Notes: generated by a model from the sequence alone, not told the origin. Shown: positions 37,918 to 47,999, counted from the first letter of the stretch. The stretch is DNA of 64,000 nt from Streptococcus equinus (GCF_900104225.1 NZ_FNJK01000001.1:62001-126000); one strand, 5' to 3'. Numbers and translations are program-made.

Positions 37918-39813
37918 ATGCGAAACTTAAAACAACACCCGTTAATTCTGGTGTTTAGTTTGTTTCTAGCCTTATCGGCTTTATTGTCTAATTTAGGTCC
38001 TGTGATTGTCAAAGCTGATTCTGTCATATCGTGGAATTTTAGTGATTCACAATTTAAAGATTTGGGCCAAATGACTTCTGAAAAAACGATTGATGGTTTG
38101 ACTATCTTAGCAGCTAACGAGTCTTCTATGACGGTTAAATCTGAAGATGCGAGTTTTTCAGGAAGTGATTATTCTTCAGCTTTGCAATTAGAGGCAAAGG
38201 AAAATCAAGGAAAGGCTTCGCTTAAATTTTCAGTATCTGATAAGGATGTTATCACAGTCATTTTGAAAAGTGACTCAGAGATTGAAGAGAGTCACCTTGT
38301 TTTAGCTAATGCTCAAGGTCAAGAACTAACCACTCTGACTGCGGGCACAGCAGTAAGCGAGGAAAGCTATGCTTACTCTGGTGAAGCTGGTGAGCTTTAT
38401 TTATATGCTAAAGATGCTGACCTTGATTTATTTAGTATTCAGGTGGAATCAACGTCATCTGATGATACCGTTTCAGAAAGCCAATCAAGTGATGTTACTA
38501 GCAATTCAAGTGATACTACTGAAGTTGATCTGTCAAATACAGGAAATGCTGATGAAAGCTTAATCTCCTCTTCATTAGCAGCATCAAATGCAGTGACAGT
38601 ATCAACTTATAATGACATTCGCTCTGCTATTTCAAAAGCGGAAAAAGCTGGTGGAGGTAAGATTTATGTGAAAGGGACAAAAATTGCTTGTGATGGTCAA
38701 ATTGCCCTTTCAAAAACAAATGCTAATGTCCAAATCATTGGTGTACAAAATGCAGATGGATCTTATCCTGAGCTTGATTTTTCAAACTTTATGGCTAAAT
38801 ATGTAGGGAAAGTATCGTCAGATGCTGCTGTAGGTGTTCGTATTTCGGGTTCTAATTACACAGTTCAAAATGTGATTATCGAACACGCACCTGACAACGG
38901 CATTCAAATTAAAGGAAAAACTGCAGGCAATAACACGATTTCTAACTGTATTGTTAGATACAATAATGATACAGGCTTGCAAGTGACTGCAGGTGCTTAT
39001 CAAAACACAATTGAGGCAGTTTATAGCTATCGTAATTGTGATGTTTATACTCGTGGTGGCAATGCTGATGGCTTTGCTCCTAAGTTGGGCGCAGGTAGTG
39101 GTAATACTTTTACTTACTGTTATGCTTGGGATAATTCTGATGATGGTTGGGATTCTTTTGACAAAGCAGGGGATGTTACACCTGATATTACTTACACAAA
39201 TTGTGCCGTTTGGAGCAATGGTAATCCCGATGTCTTTACTGGGAAATATGATTTTGATCATAAAAATGCTCTGGATGAAAATCTTCATTTAGTGCAATTA
39301 ATTAAAGCTCAAGATGCCTCATTTACTTCCAATTTTGCTCATGGTAAATTTGCTTTGCCTTCTGGTAATTTCATAAAAACTGATGCTGGTACGATTAGTC
39401 TTTCAGCATGGACAGGAAATTCTTTTGATGGTAATCCGAATGGCTTCAAGCTTGGTTCAGTAAATTCAAAATCAAGTGTCACACGTAAGTTATCATATTG
39501 TCTTGCTTTTGATGAGGCTAAAAAAGGATTTGATAACAATAATAGTTCTGTCACAGGTTATTTTGATCACTGTGTGGCATTTGATAATGGTTATAACTAT
39601 TACATTCAACCTTTGACAATTAAGGGATGGACGGCCGTCCAAGGCTTTTCTGGCAAGAGTGGCGATAAATTACCTAATGGACGTTCAGTAGGCACACCAT
39701 CAGCAAGTAGCCAATCATCAGTCCGTAAATCAGTTGAAAACACCAAAAAATCAATTGTTTCAAACTGTCAAGTTAATAAAATTCCTGGCAAAGTTACTTT
39801 TAATGTTTATTAA
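37918..39813 (+). CDS. Secreted pectate lyase, PL9 family-like
   Basis: A 631-residue exported right-handed parallel beta-helix protein expected to cleave polygalacturonate by calcium-assisted beta-elimination. Signal peptide about 1-33 (cleavage near VKA). An N-terminal beta-sandwich-like domain (about 35-180) and a Ser/Thr/Asp-rich linker (about 180-225) precede the helix. PL9 features are NADGFAPKLGAGSGNTF (Asp384), YAWDNSDDGWDSFD (Asp408, Asp409, Asp412, the calcium-site pattern) and NPNGFKLGS with the candidate catalytic Lys511. No LPXTG anchor. It appears under catabolite control through upstream cre-like sites. Confidence 0.85.
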   Translation: MRNLKQHPLILVFSLFLALSALLSNLGPVIVKADSVISWNFSDSQFKDLGQMTSEKTIDGLTILAANESSMTVKSEDASFSGSDYSSALQLEAKENQGKASLKFSVSDKDVITVILKSDSEIEESHLVLANAQGQELTTLTAGTAVSEESYAYSGEAGELYLYAKDADLDLFSIQVESTSSDDTVSESQSSDVTSNSSDTTEVDLSNTGNADESLISSSLAASNAVTVSTYNDIRSAISKAEKAGGGKIYVKGTKIACDGQIALSKTNANVQIIGVQNADGSYPELDFSNFMAKYVGKVSSDAAVGVRISGSNYTVQNVIIEHAPDNGIQIKGKTAGNNTISNCIVRYNNDTGLQVTAGAYQNTIEAVYSYRNCDVYTRGGNADGFAPKLGAGSGNTFTYCYAWDNSDDGWDSFDKAGDVTPDITYTNCAVWSNGNPDVFTGKYDFDHKNALDENLHLVQLIKAQDASFTSNFAHGKFALPSGNFIKTDAGTISLSAWTGNSFDGNPNGFKLGSVNSKSSVTRKLSYCLAFDEAKKGFDNNNSSVTGYFDHCVAFDNGYNYYIQPLTIKGWTAVQGFSGKSGDKLPNGRSVGTPSASSQSSVRKSVENTKKSIVSNCQVNKIPGKVTFNVY

Positions 39814-39842
39814 GCTAAGAAAAATAATTGTGAAAATCTAAA

Positions 39843-39874
39843 AAAATAGCTCCTCAATCGAGGGGCTGTTTTAA
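39843..39874. terminator. Terminator between the pectate lyase and oleate hydratase genes
   Basis: AGCTCCTC/GAGGGGCT stem (one G-U) with an AATC loop; A and T runs flank it. Confidence 0.75.
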
Positions 39875-39898
39875 TGATAAAAACTTTGCTATAAAACT

Positions 39899-41668
39899 TT
39901 ACAATAAATGATATTCTTTGAGGAGTTCTTCGATGTATGTTCCGTGAATTTTCTTGAGGCTTTCTTTGAGAACAGCTTTTTCAGTCCAAGGAATATCAAT
40001 TTCTGTCAATGATTTTTGGTCATTGAGATAGTAGAGGGCATTGAGTATCATGCGAACATCAAAGGCTGAAGCAAAGACTTCAGGAACCCCACGATCAACT
40101 TTTAGCAAGGTATAGACGGCTTCCATGGCAGTTCTGACAGAATACTCAGTTGTAAAAACAGTATCTCTTGGAGTTTCAGCATAATTACCAATAAAGGCAA
40201 GGTTCTTACTATGTTCTGGAACAACAAGCGGACGGTCATTTAAGCCACGCGGCATGAAATATGTTGTGATATAAGGCATATGACATGGAATAGTCGAAGC
40301 AGATTCAGCCATTTCTTTGATATCAGCTTCAGGGACACCCATGTGGTATAGCCATTCTTGGCAGAGTTCTTTACCACTACATTGGTCAGGACGTTTATCA
40401 ACAAAATTACCCTTGCGGTCTGTGTAAAGAGGGTAAAGCCAAACAACTAGCTCGTTGTCTTTTTGAGTTTTAAAGTGTGGTTGACGACTGATTGAATAGC
40501 CTAAGAGCCAATTAGAATCTTTAATACTTGTTGGACCACTGGTTACGATGGAACCACTATAAGGGTCCTTGTGGTTGACAGCTTCGATGTATGGAGCAAT
40601 GCGTTTATCTTTAAAAGTGATAGTAGCTGAAATGGTCCAGTTAGCATCTGGGATATTTTGGCAGAAGACTTCAGGATGACCAAAACTATCATCTTGCGCA
40701 GCCAATTTTTTCCAAAGTTCCCAGCTAGCTCCTAGATCGTGTTCAACCGGAGCAGGGTGATCGTTATCGCCGTATGTTGTACTTTCAGTGATTGAACCAT
40801 TAGTAACAAAGACTAAGTCATCTGGTGTTAAGAAGAGTTCTTTTGCTTGACCATCTTTACTAAATTCAATTTTTGTGGCAACTTTATCTTGTCCTTTACG
40901 ATTGACCAAAATATTAGTTACTGTTGTGTTATAGCTAAAATCAACACCGTGTTCCGTCAAGTAATGAACAATCGGTAAAATCAATGATTCGTATTGATTG
41001 TATTTGGTAAAGCGAAGAGAAGAAAGATTTTTTAGGCAACCAACGTGTTGAATGAAGCGCATGAGGTAACGGCGCATTTCCATGGCACTTGACCATGGTT
41101 CAAAGGCAAACATAGTGCACCAGTAGAGCCAGAAATTAGATTTGAAAAATTCATCTGTAAAAACTTGGTCGATTTGTACATTTGCCAGTTTACTTTCTGG
41201 CGTTAAGATTAATGAGATAATTTCCTTGATAGCTTTTTCTGAAAGGGTTAATTGACCGTCGTTTGGAATAGCTTTACCTCTGTCGTGGATGACACGTGTT
41301 TTAGCATAACAAGGGTCTTCTTTATTTAACCAATAAAATTCATCTAAGATGGAGTTTTCAGGATTTTCAAGCGAAGGAATCGAACGGAATAAATCCCAAA
41401 GGACTTCAAAATGAGGTTCCATTTCACGTCCACCACGGATAATATAACCTAAACGGTCATTTTTAATCCCATCCATACTACCACCAGGTAGTTTTAATTC
41501 TTCTAAGATATGAATGTGATCACCAGGCATTTGTGCATCGCGAACAAGAAAAACAGCTGTTGAAAGAGCTGCTAAACCACTACCGACAATATAAGCTGAT
41601 TTTTGATCGACATTTTCAGGTTTTTTAGGACGAGCAAAAGCTTCGTAATTTCCATTAGAATAATACAT
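39899..41668 (-). CDS. ohyA: Oleate hydratase (myosin-cross-reactive antigen family)
   Basis: FAD-binding hydratase that adds water to cis-9 unsaturated fatty acids such as oleate, giving hydroxy fatty acids; it detoxifies free fatty acids. 589 residues from ATG 41668 ([18 protein letters not shown]), preceded by AAAGGAG; the longer frame start is disfavoured. The FAD motif [19 protein letters not shown] is present. A TetR regulator lies upstream on the same strand, with a long palindrome between the two genes. Confidence 0.94.
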   Translation of the reverse strand: MYYSNGNYEAFARPKKPENVDQKSAYIVGSGLAALSTAVFLVRDAQMPGDHIHILEELKLPGGSMDGIKNDRLGYIIRGGREMEPHFEVLWDLFRSIPSLENPENSILDEFYWLNKEDPCYAKTRVIHDRGKAIPNDGQLTLSEKAIKEIISLILTPESKLANVQIDQVFTDEFFKSNFWLYWCTMFAFEPWSSAMEMRRYLMRFIQHVGCLKNLSSLRFTKYNQYESLILPIVHYLTEHGVDFSYNTTVTNILVNRKGQDKVATKIEFSKDGQAKELFLTPDDLVFVTNGSITESTTYGDNDHPAPVEHDLGASWELWKKLAAQDDSFGHPEVFCQNIPDANWTISATITFKDKRIAPYIEAVNHKDPYSGSIVTSGPTSIKDSNWLLGYSISRQPHFKTQKDNELVVWLYPLYTDRKGNFVDKRPDQCSGKELCQEWLYHMGVPEADIKEMAESASTIPCHMPYITTYFMPRGLNDRPLVVPEHSKNLAFIGNYAETPRDTVFTTEYSVRTAMEAVYTLLKVDRGVPEVFASAFDVRMILNALYYLNDQKSLTEIDIPWTEKAVLKESLKKIHGTYIEELLKEYHLL

Positions 41669-41728
41669 ACTTGTCAACTCCTTTTCTATGATCACCTTCA
41701 TTAAAACGCTTTTATGGTGAAAATGAAA

Positions 41729-41779
41729 TAGACAGGGTGAACACCCTGTCTAAAATTTTGACACATTTGCCAAATTGTC
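41729..41779 (-). promoter_or_regulatory. Perfect 24-bp palindrome between tetR and ohyA, candidate operator
   Basis: TAGACAGGGTG (41729-41739), AA, CACCCTGTCTA (41742-41752) have 11-bp perfect arms. A second, imperfect dyad GACACATTTGCCAAATTGTC lies at 41760-41779. Both sit upstream of ohyA and downstream of the TetR gene. The 2-base spacer favours a protein site, although a terminator for the TetR gene is an alternative; the following U-tract is poor. Confidence 0.55.
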
Positions 41780-41782
41780 TAG

Positions 41783-42301
41783 TTAAAGTTTTTCAAGCAA
41801 GTGGTAAATTCGATGTGCTAGTTGCTTGGGATTTTCTTGTAAGCCTGAATCAATCCAATCTAAAATAAAACCAACTAAGCCATATTTATAAAAGTGTACT
41901 CGAAACTCGACCTCTTCTTGGGTTAAGTCAAGTCCTTTTTCTTCTAAGACTGGTTTGATTAATTCATAAGCACGATCATACAAAAAATGCTCCAAATAAT
42001 TGCGATTAACAGAGTAGTAAGTGTTACAAACGAAGGCTTTGTTGTCTTGAATATAATGGAAAATCGCTAGCATGCCTTTTTCCCATGAATCATCAGTCCG
42101 ATTGTCACCAATCATTTGTTCACCATCAGAAATGTAGATTTGTTCCAAAAGATCATACAAATCATTAAAGTGATAGTAAAAAGTTTGACGATTGACTTTT
42201 AAGCGTTGGACGAGTTCGGTGACGGTGACCTTATCAAAAGATTTTTCAGTCATGATCTCTTTTAAAGCTTGAGCAAAAGCTTGTTCTGTTAACGTCTTCA
42301 T
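41783..42301 (-). CDS. TetR-family regulator
   Basis: A 172-residue TetR-type repressor. The N-terminal HTH is SFDKVTVTELVQRLKVNRQT followed by FYYHFNDLYDLLEQIY, and the C-terminal part is a ligand domain of the short type seen in DhaS-like regulators. The adjacent downstream oleate hydratase is the likely target; a fatty acid effector would fit, but this is inferred from position. Confidence 0.87.
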   Translation of the reverse strand: MKTLTEQAFAQALKEIMTEKSFDKVTVTELVQRLKVNRQTFYYHFNDLYDLLEQIYISDGEQMIGDNRTDDSWEKGMLAIFHYIQDNKAFVCNTYYSVNRNYLEHFLYDRAYELIKPVLEEKGLDLTQEEVEFRVHFYKYGLVGFILDWIDSGLQENPKQLAHRIYHLLEKL

Positions 42302-42365
42302 AAATTCCCCTCTATCTATAGTTATTTTATCACAAGCGCTTTTAAAAAAGGTCTTAGCGCTGTAA

Positions 42366-42383
42366 TGTGCTATAATTGACCTA
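42366..42383 (+). promoter_or_regulatory. Extended -10 predicting a leaderless mRNA for the gene at 42383
   Basis: TGCTATAAT (42368-42376) ends 6 bases before the ATG (42383). No Shine-Dalgarno lies between them. The upstream bases (AGCGCTTTTAAAAAAGGTCTTAGCGCT, read in two parts: 42334-42346 and 42347-42360) include AGCGCT repeated in inverted form. Confidence 0.55.
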
Positions 42384-43258
42384 TGAAAATCGGAGATAAA
42401 GACTTTTTCTACTTTTGGGAAAATAGCAAAGCTGCAAGCACAAGTGACAAAGCACGACTTGTATTACAAGAATTAATGGACATCTTAGAAATGCCAGAAG
42501 AATTATCTGGCGAGATTGCCCAGACTCGTAAGCTTTTAAATCAATTTTCGGATAACCTTTCGCCAAATCACCTTTTTTGGAGTGAGTTAGCAAGACTAGT
42601 TCAAGTAGCTTACCCAGGAGAGAGCATGGCTGAGGATAATTTATTAGCGCACCAAGTTCATCAATTTCGCTATGTGATTTCAGCCTACCAAGCTCAGTGG
42701 ATCAGAGAAGAATTTCCTGCTAAGTCAGATTGGCAATCGATGTTAGCTTATTTAAAAGATAAAAAAGAGCGACGTTTTTGGCGAAGACAATTTGATTTTG
42801 ATTTGACGGAATCAGCTCGTCTTCATAATAAAGCCCCTAAACGAGCAATTTTAGGGTTTGAATTGCCAGTTAATTTTAAAATCTTGATGGCTTTTCACAC
42901 GGAATTTATCCTTGATAGCAAGGGACGATTTGCTAATGAAATTGACCCTCAAGGTCAGACTCATAATGGTATCATCAATGGTGCTAGTTTTAATTATGCT
43001 AATCACAATGATAAAAGGCATTATGAGCTTGACGTAGCAGCTATAAAACGTCATGACCCTCTTTTTCGTAAACACATTTTAGCTAATCAAGGAAATGCTT
43101 TTCGTGCTCCACTCTGGATTAAACGTCGCCGTCACGTAGACTGGGAGCGCAGCTATTTTAATAAAAAAGGCCACTACGCTAATCAAGGACGTAGCAGCTA
43201 TAAGATGGTGAAAGGTTTGATTCAAAGATTTCGAAAAGAGTTGCGCAAACATTCATAA
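42383..43258 (+). CDS. Hypothetical cytoplasmic protein (DUF3114-like)
   Basis: A 291-residue, soluble, Arg/His-rich protein with no signal peptide or membrane segment. It has an N-terminal helical part, a basic segment KDKKERRFWRRQFDFDL and a C-terminal part rich in Tyr, Asn and His (GASFNYANHNDKRHYELDVA). It resembles streptococcal DUF3114 proteins as I recall them; the function is unknown. It is divergent from the TetR gene and convergent with the P-type ATPase gene, and its terminator overlaps the 3' end of the ATPase gene. The mRNA looks leaderless. Confidence 0.6.
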   Translation: MKIGDKDFFYFWENSKAASTSDKARLVLQELMDILEMPEELSGEIAQTRKLLNQFSDNLSPNHLFWSELARLVQVAYPGESMAEDNLLAHQVHQFRYVISAYQAQWIREEFPAKSDWQSMLAYLKDKKERRFWRRQFDFDLTESARLHNKAPKRAILGFELPVNFKILMAFHTEFILDSKGRFANEIDPQGQTHNGIINGASFNYANHNDKRHYELDVAAIKRHDPLFRKHILANQGNAFRAPLWIKRRRHVDWERSYFNKKGHYANQGRSSYKMVKGLIQRFRKELRKHS

Positions 43259-43289
43259 GATGCCGCTTTAGTCAGCGAGCATCTTTTTT
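43258..43289 (+). terminator. Terminator lying in the 3' end of the convergent ATPase gene
   Basis: AGATGC + CGCT pairs with AGCG + GCATCT (one bulged A), loop TTAGTC, then T-run. The stem covers the last codons of the minus-strand ATPase gene. Confidence 0.8.
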
Positions 43290-45634
43290 ATGGCTAAGCG
43301 CCATTTAGAAAGCAAGTTTGGAATGCTTTCAAATAAGAAGGTTAAACTTCTCATCACAGTCACCTCTGCAAGAGCAAAAATAAGACAGAGCACCATACTT
43401 TCGTTACTAAATTCATTTAGCATGAATAGTGAGCGTAGCGATGGATTGAGGCAGCAAATGATAAAACCGATAAAGCAAGTGATAAAAATAGAAATTTTAT
43501 ACTTGTTGAGCGGTTTTGAAACGTTTTTCAAAATCAAAAATCCAACAACAGCTAGAAGATAAGTGCTTGCAATCCCAATATCTCCTTGAGGAATATCGAA
43601 TAGTTGACCAAAGACAACCAGACAAGCAATCGCTGAAAATGAAGTCAGCGAAGCAGGCAAAGAAGTCAAAATAGTTTCTTTTAAAAAGTTTTGATTCTTT
43701 TTGGCAGTATTTGTTTCCAACGACAATAGGAAAGCTGGAATTCCAATATTAAACATTGAAATGAGCGATACTTGTGTAGGAGCCAGTGGGTAAGTAAAAA
43801 TGGTGATGATTGAAAAGATAGCAAGTAGCATTGAAAAGATGTTCTTGTATAAGAATAAGGTTGCTGAGCGCGTGATGTTATTGATGATTTGGCGACCTTG
43901 AGACACGATATCTTTCATTCTTGAAAAATCAGAATCTAGCAAAACCACTTGGGCTGCTTGACGGGCTGCCTCACTACCGCTTCCCATTGCAATAGAGCAA
44001 TCGGCTTCTTTCATGGCTAGGATGTCATTGACACCGTCTCCCGTCATTGCCACTTTAAAGTTGTTCTTTTTAAAGGCAAGAACTAAATCTTTCTTTTGTT
44101 CAGGAGTGACGCGTCCAAAAATGGTGTAGGTGAGGGCGGCTTTTTCAATGTCTTCTTGAGTTTTTAATGTACTAGCATCGATGTAGTTTGATGAATCTAA
44201 AATACCTGCTTGATTAGCGATTTTTGAAACAGTTAGCGGATTATCACCAGAGATAACTTTAATCGCAACGTCGTTGTCGTTAAAGAAAGAGAAAATTTCT
44301 TTGGCGTTGGCTCGAATATCATTTTTGATGGCGACAAAGAGAAGTGGAGTCACCTTATTTGGGTTGACATCAACTAAAGCTAAGATACGTTTACCATCTG
44401 AGGCATACTGAGTCAGTTGATCTTGGTTAGCTTCAAGCGCTACTTGGTCAAGCAAGATATCAGGGGCACCTAAACGATAAGTTGAATTTTCTGTTTTGAT
44501 TTGAGAGTATTTTACTTTGGATGAGAATGGGGTTGTTTCTGCGTTTTGGAATTTTTCCTTTGACTTGAAGTATTCTCGCAGCGCTAACATGGTAATATTA
44601 GAATCTGAAATTGTATTGATGTATTTGGATAAGATTGCCTGATTTGCTACTAAATCCTTTTGGCTAGCTTGTTGAGGCAAAATAAGATTCGTTACGGTCA
44701 TTTTATTTGCCGTGATTGTTCCTGTTTTATCAACACACAGAATATCAACACGAGCTAAAGATTCGATACTTTTCATGTCATGCAACAAGACTTTTTTTCT
44801 AGCCAGTTTCGTTGCGCTAATGGCAAGAGCGACAGTTACTAAGAGATAGAGTCCTTCAGGAATCATTCCAATCAAAGCACCGACTGTCGAAACTATACTA
44901 TCACTAAAGTTCTTGTGATTTAAAAAGAATGATTGCATAAACAAGGTGATGCCGATAGGGATGATGATAATCCCAGCAAATTTGATAATTCTTTCGATGT
45001 CACGAATCAAATCAGTTTTTTTCTGTTTAACTTCTTTAGCTTTTTGCGTCAATTTAGCGACGTAAGAGTCATTTCCAACAGCGGTTAGTTTAGCGAGACA
45101 TTTTCCTGAGATGATAGAACTCCCTGATTTTAAATCGCTGCCGATTACTTTTTCAATTTCATCTTCTTCACCTGTTAGAAGGGATTCATTGACAGTGACT
45201 TTTCCGTCAATAACGGTTGCATCAGCAGGAATTTGCCTACCTTCATCGAGTAAAATAACATCATCGAGCACTAATTCATCGATAGCAATCGATTGGTATT
45301 TGCCATCTCTAATAACTTGATAAGATGCTTTTGAAATAACATTAAGTTGATCAAGAACTTTTTTGGAACGCAGTTGTTGAATGATTCCAATGATAATGTT
45401 GATAATAATAACAGGTAAAAAGGTTAAACTATTAAAAGATCCTGCAATAATTAATAACAAGGTGATAATGGCAAAGATTAAATTAAAGTAGGTGAAAATA
45501 TTTTGACGGATGATAGAGCTTGTTGTTGCAGCATTCTCGTCAATCATTTTATTGTTTTGACCATTTTTTAGGCGTTCATCAGCTTCTTTACTAGATAAGC
45601 CTGAAATGTTTTTCGTTATCGTTTTTGCATCCAT
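43268..45634 (-). CDS. Cation-transporting P-type ATPase (Exp7-like)
   Basis: A 788-residue P-type ATPase. Motifs in order: LLTGEEDE (actuator TGE), PEGL in the membrane segment IGMIPEGLYLLVTVALA, the phosphorylation site VDKTGTITANK, and the hinge MTGDGVNDILAMKEAD. PEGL rather than CPC suggests P2-type transport of a light cation such as calcium rather than a heavy metal, but the ion is not proven. Its size and layout recall pneumococcal Exp7. I start at ATG 45634 (MDAKTITKNISGL), 8 bases after AGGAG. No regulator is adjacent apart from the two-component system starting 185 bases away in the divergent direction. Confidence 0.88.
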   Translation of the reverse strand: MDAKTITKNISGLSSKEADERLKNGQNNKMIDENAATTSSIIRQNIFTYFNLIFAIITLLLIIAGSFNSLTFLPVIIINIIIGIIQQLRSKKVLDQLNVISKASYQVIRDGKYQSIAIDELVLDDVILLDEGRQIPADATVIDGKVTVNESLLTGEEDEIEKVIGSDLKSGSSIISGKCLAKLTAVGNDSYVAKLTQKAKEVKQKKTDLIRDIERIIKFAGIIIIPIGITLFMQSFFLNHKNFSDSIVSTVGALIGMIPEGLYLLVTVALAISATKLARKKVLLHDMKSIESLARVDILCVDKTGTITANKMTVTNLILPQQASQKDLVANQAILSKYINTISDSNITMLALREYFKSKEKFQNAETTPFSSKVKYSQIKTENSTYRLGAPDILLDQVALEANQDQLTQYASDGKRILALVDVNPNKVTPLLFVAIKNDIRANAKEIFSFFNDNDVAIKVISGDNPLTVSKIANQAGILDSSNYIDASTLKTQEDIEKAALTYTIFGRVTPEQKKDLVLAFKKNNFKVAMTGDGVNDILAMKEADCSIAMGSGSEAARQAAQVVLLDSDFSRMKDIVSQGRQIINNITRSATLFLYKNIFSMLLAIFSIITIFTYPLAPTQVSLISMFNIGIPAFLLSLETNTAKKNQNFLKETILTSLPASLTSFSAIACLVVFGQLFDIPQGDIGIASTYLLAVVGFLILKNVSKPLNKYKISIFITCFIGFIICCLNPSLRSLFMLNEFSNESMVLCLIFALAEVTVMRSLTFLFESIPNLLSKWRLAIKKMLAD

Positions 45635-45818
45635 CTTTGATATCTCCTGAAATCTAATGCTTCTTTTTAGGGCCATTCTACTTTACTTTTTTAGGGAAAG
45701 CAAGGAAAAACAAGGCGATAAATTGTAAGATTTTTGTGGCAAGTCTAGCTAGGCTTGCCGTTTTTTATAAGAATTATGGTATGATGAAGGTAAGAAATTA
45801 AGCTAGTGGAGGTGTGAA

Positions 45819-46511
45819 ATGGCGAGGGTTTATGTGGCAGATGATGAGAAAAATATTCGTGAGTTGATTGCCTCATTTTTGCGTGATCAAGGCTTAGAAG
45901 TTGAAGTCTTTGAAACAGGTGATCAGCTGCTCTTACGTTTCATGGAGGAAGAAGCTGATGTGGTCATTCTTGATGTCATGATGCCAGGAACAAGTGGTAT
46001 TGATATCGCGTCCATGCTACGTAAGCGTTCAGAGGTACCGATTATCTTGTTAACAGCTCGCGATAGTGATGAGGATTTTGTTAAAGGATTTTCAGCTGGA
46101 GTAGATGATTACTTTACCAAACCATTCTCACCTTTAAAATTGAGCCTGCGTGTTAAAGCGATTTTAGCTCGCCAACCAGCAGCAAAGGATGGGGTTAATG
46201 AAGAAGCAGAACAATTAACTTATGAAGGCTTGGTTCTTTCGGATAAAGATCGCTCTGCTAGTTACCAAGGAAAAAATATTAAGCTAACCAATACAGAATT
46301 TGAACTTTTGAAAGTGTTGATGGCGCATAGTGAGGAGGCTATTTCTCGCGATGACCTTTTGCGTCAAGTGTGGGGCTATGAGAGTGATGTCGAAACACGT
46401 GTAACGGATGATACCATTAAGCGCTTGCGCAAAAAATTGAGAGGGGTTGAGAGTCATGTCCTTATTGAAACGGTTTGGGGCTACGGGTTCAAACTCATCA
46501 AAAAAGATTAA
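45819..46511 (+). CDS. OmpR-family response regulator
   Basis: A 230-residue response regulator: receiver domain (1-120) with phospho-acceptor Asp52 in VVILDVMMPG and acidic Asp8/Asp9, and a C-terminal winged helix (about 135-230). It pairs with the overlapping histidine kinase. It is not WalR, which is present elsewhere in the window. The regulated genes are not evident; the following PepSY protein gene is a candidate. GGAGGTG precedes the ATG. Confidence 0.92.
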   Translation: MARVYVADDEKNIRELIASFLRDQGLEVEVFETGDQLLLRFMEEEADVVILDVMMPGTSGIDIASMLRKRSEVPIILLTARDSDEDFVKGFSAGVDDYFTKPFSPLKLSLRVKAILARQPAAKDGVNEEAEQLTYEGLVLSDKDRSASYQGKNIKLTNTEFELLKVLMAHSEEAISRDDLLRQVWGYESDVETRVTDDTIKRLRKKLRGVESHVLIETVWGYGFKLIKKD

Positions 46512-47964
46512 ACAGTCGGGTCAGCCTTTGAAGAAAAAAAGGTGGCAGTCACGTTTTCGGACAACCTTATTTTTGCAACCCTTGACTATTTTAATTGCTT
46601 CGTTTGCCATTATCCTATTGGTTTTTAATGGTTTGCTAAAGCTATTTTTGGCTGAAGAGGCTTTTACAGCTATTCAAAATCAGTATGATACATTAGATGC
46701 TCTTTATGTCGGCGAGGATTTACCTAAGATTTCAGATGGGAATATCTTTGAGACAACTTATGCTATCGTTGATGATAAATTTGACATTAAGTATATTTCA
46801 GCCTCAACCTACGACCTTTCTGAGAAGCAGATTTCTAAGAAGGTGGTTGATTATTTTTCAAATAAAAGTACCAGTGATTGGTTTGATGAAGATTTAGAAG
46901 GAAATGCAAGGTATTTTCGAAAAGTAAAGGTCTACGATTCCACTTATATGGTTAAGATGCAAGAATATCCGGGTACTTTTTCAGATAGTTACATCAAACA
47001 AGATAGTGATGATAGCCAATCGCAAAATTATTATATTTTTGTTTTTGCTAACGTTACTCCGATTGCTGATTTTGAAACTTATATCAATTACCTTTTGCTA
47101 TCTCTGATGGTGATTGTTGGTTTGATTGCTATCATAACCATTTTCTTGACATCACGTAAATTAGATAAGCATTTTGGGGCGTTGAAGTCTTATATTTTAC
47201 GAGTTGGTAATCGTGAAAGCAATTTGCAGCCAGAAAATTTTGCTTATCGAGAGTTTAATGAAGTTGGTCAGACAGTCGATAAAATGAATGATATGATTGA
47301 TGCGAACCAACGTAGTCAGCAACTTTTCTTCCAAAATTCTTCTCACGAATTGCGGACACCACTCATGTCTATTCAAGGCTATGCAGAAGCTATTAAGGAG
47401 GGAGTGGCTGCTGATGATCGGGAAGCTGCCAGTGTCATTTTGGATGAAAGTCGAAAAATGGCAGAGTTAGTAGATGATATTTTAACCTTGTCAAAAATGG
47501 AATCTGCTCAACAGCCTTTGAAATTAGAAAACTTCAATATGGTTGATTTGCTTTATGATGTCAGCTGGCATTTGAAAGCTAAGGCAGATGCGCGTGGCTT
47601 AGTTTTTAAACATCAATTTGAGTCAGATTGCCTAGATATTGAAGCTGATGAAAAATTAATAGAACGTGCAGTAGGAAATATCCTATCAAATGCAGTCCGT
47701 TATGCTAAAACAACAATATGGGTTACAAGTAAACGATTAGATGATCAAACTCTTGAAATTTGTTTGTCAAATGATGGAAAGCCGATTTCTGAAAAGGATC
47801 AAGAGCATCTTTTTGAACGTTTTTATAAAGGTGAGGGTGGTCATTTTGGAATTGGTCTTGCCATTACAAAGGAAATCATCGATCGCCACCACGGCACGAT
47901 TCGAGTAACTTCTACTGAAGAGAAAACAACCTTTAGCATAATGATTCCATTACGTCAGAACTAA
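46456..47964 (+). CDS. Sensor histidine kinase
   Basis: A 502-residue membrane kinase: basic N-terminus, first membrane segment (about 37-58), an extracellular domain of roughly 150 residues, a second segment (about 210-232), a HAMP-like linker, the dimerisation domain with phospho-acceptor His297 in [12 protein letters not shown], and the HATPase domain ending in FGIGLAITKEIIDRHHG. I use ATG 46456, which overlaps the response regulator gene by 56 bases and follows GAGAGGGG; a TTG three codons earlier is possible. Signal unknown. Confidence 0.88.
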   Translation: MSLLKRFGATGSNSSKKIKQSGQPLKKKRWQSRFRTTLFLQPLTILIASFAIILLVFNGLLKLFLAEEAFTAIQNQYDTLDALYVGEDLPKISDGNIFETTYAIVDDKFDIKYISASTYDLSEKQISKKVVDYFSNKSTSDWFDEDLEGNARYFRKVKVYDSTYMVKMQEYPGTFSDSYIKQDSDDSQSQNYYIFVFANVTPIADFETYINYLLLSLMVIVGLIAIITIFLTSRKLDKHFGALKSYILRVGNRESNLQPENFAYREFNEVGQTVDKMNDMIDANQRSQQLFFQNSSHELRTPLMSIQGYAEAIKEGVAADDREAASVILDESRKMAELVDDILTLSKMESAQQPLKLENFNMVDLLYDVSWHLKAKADARGLVFKHQFESDCLDIEADEKLIERAVGNILSNAVRYAKTTIWVTSKRLDDQTLEICLSNDGKPISEKDQEHLFERFYKGEGGHFGIGLAITKEIIDRHHGTIRVTSTEEKTTFSIMIPLRQN

Positions 47965-47967
47965 AAA

Positions 47968-47999
47968 TACTTGTCAGAGAAAATCTGACAAGTGTTTTT
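47968..47999 (+). terminator. Terminator of the two-component operon
   Basis: ACTTGTCAGA/TCTGACAAGT stem, 5-base loop, T-run. Confidence 0.85.
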
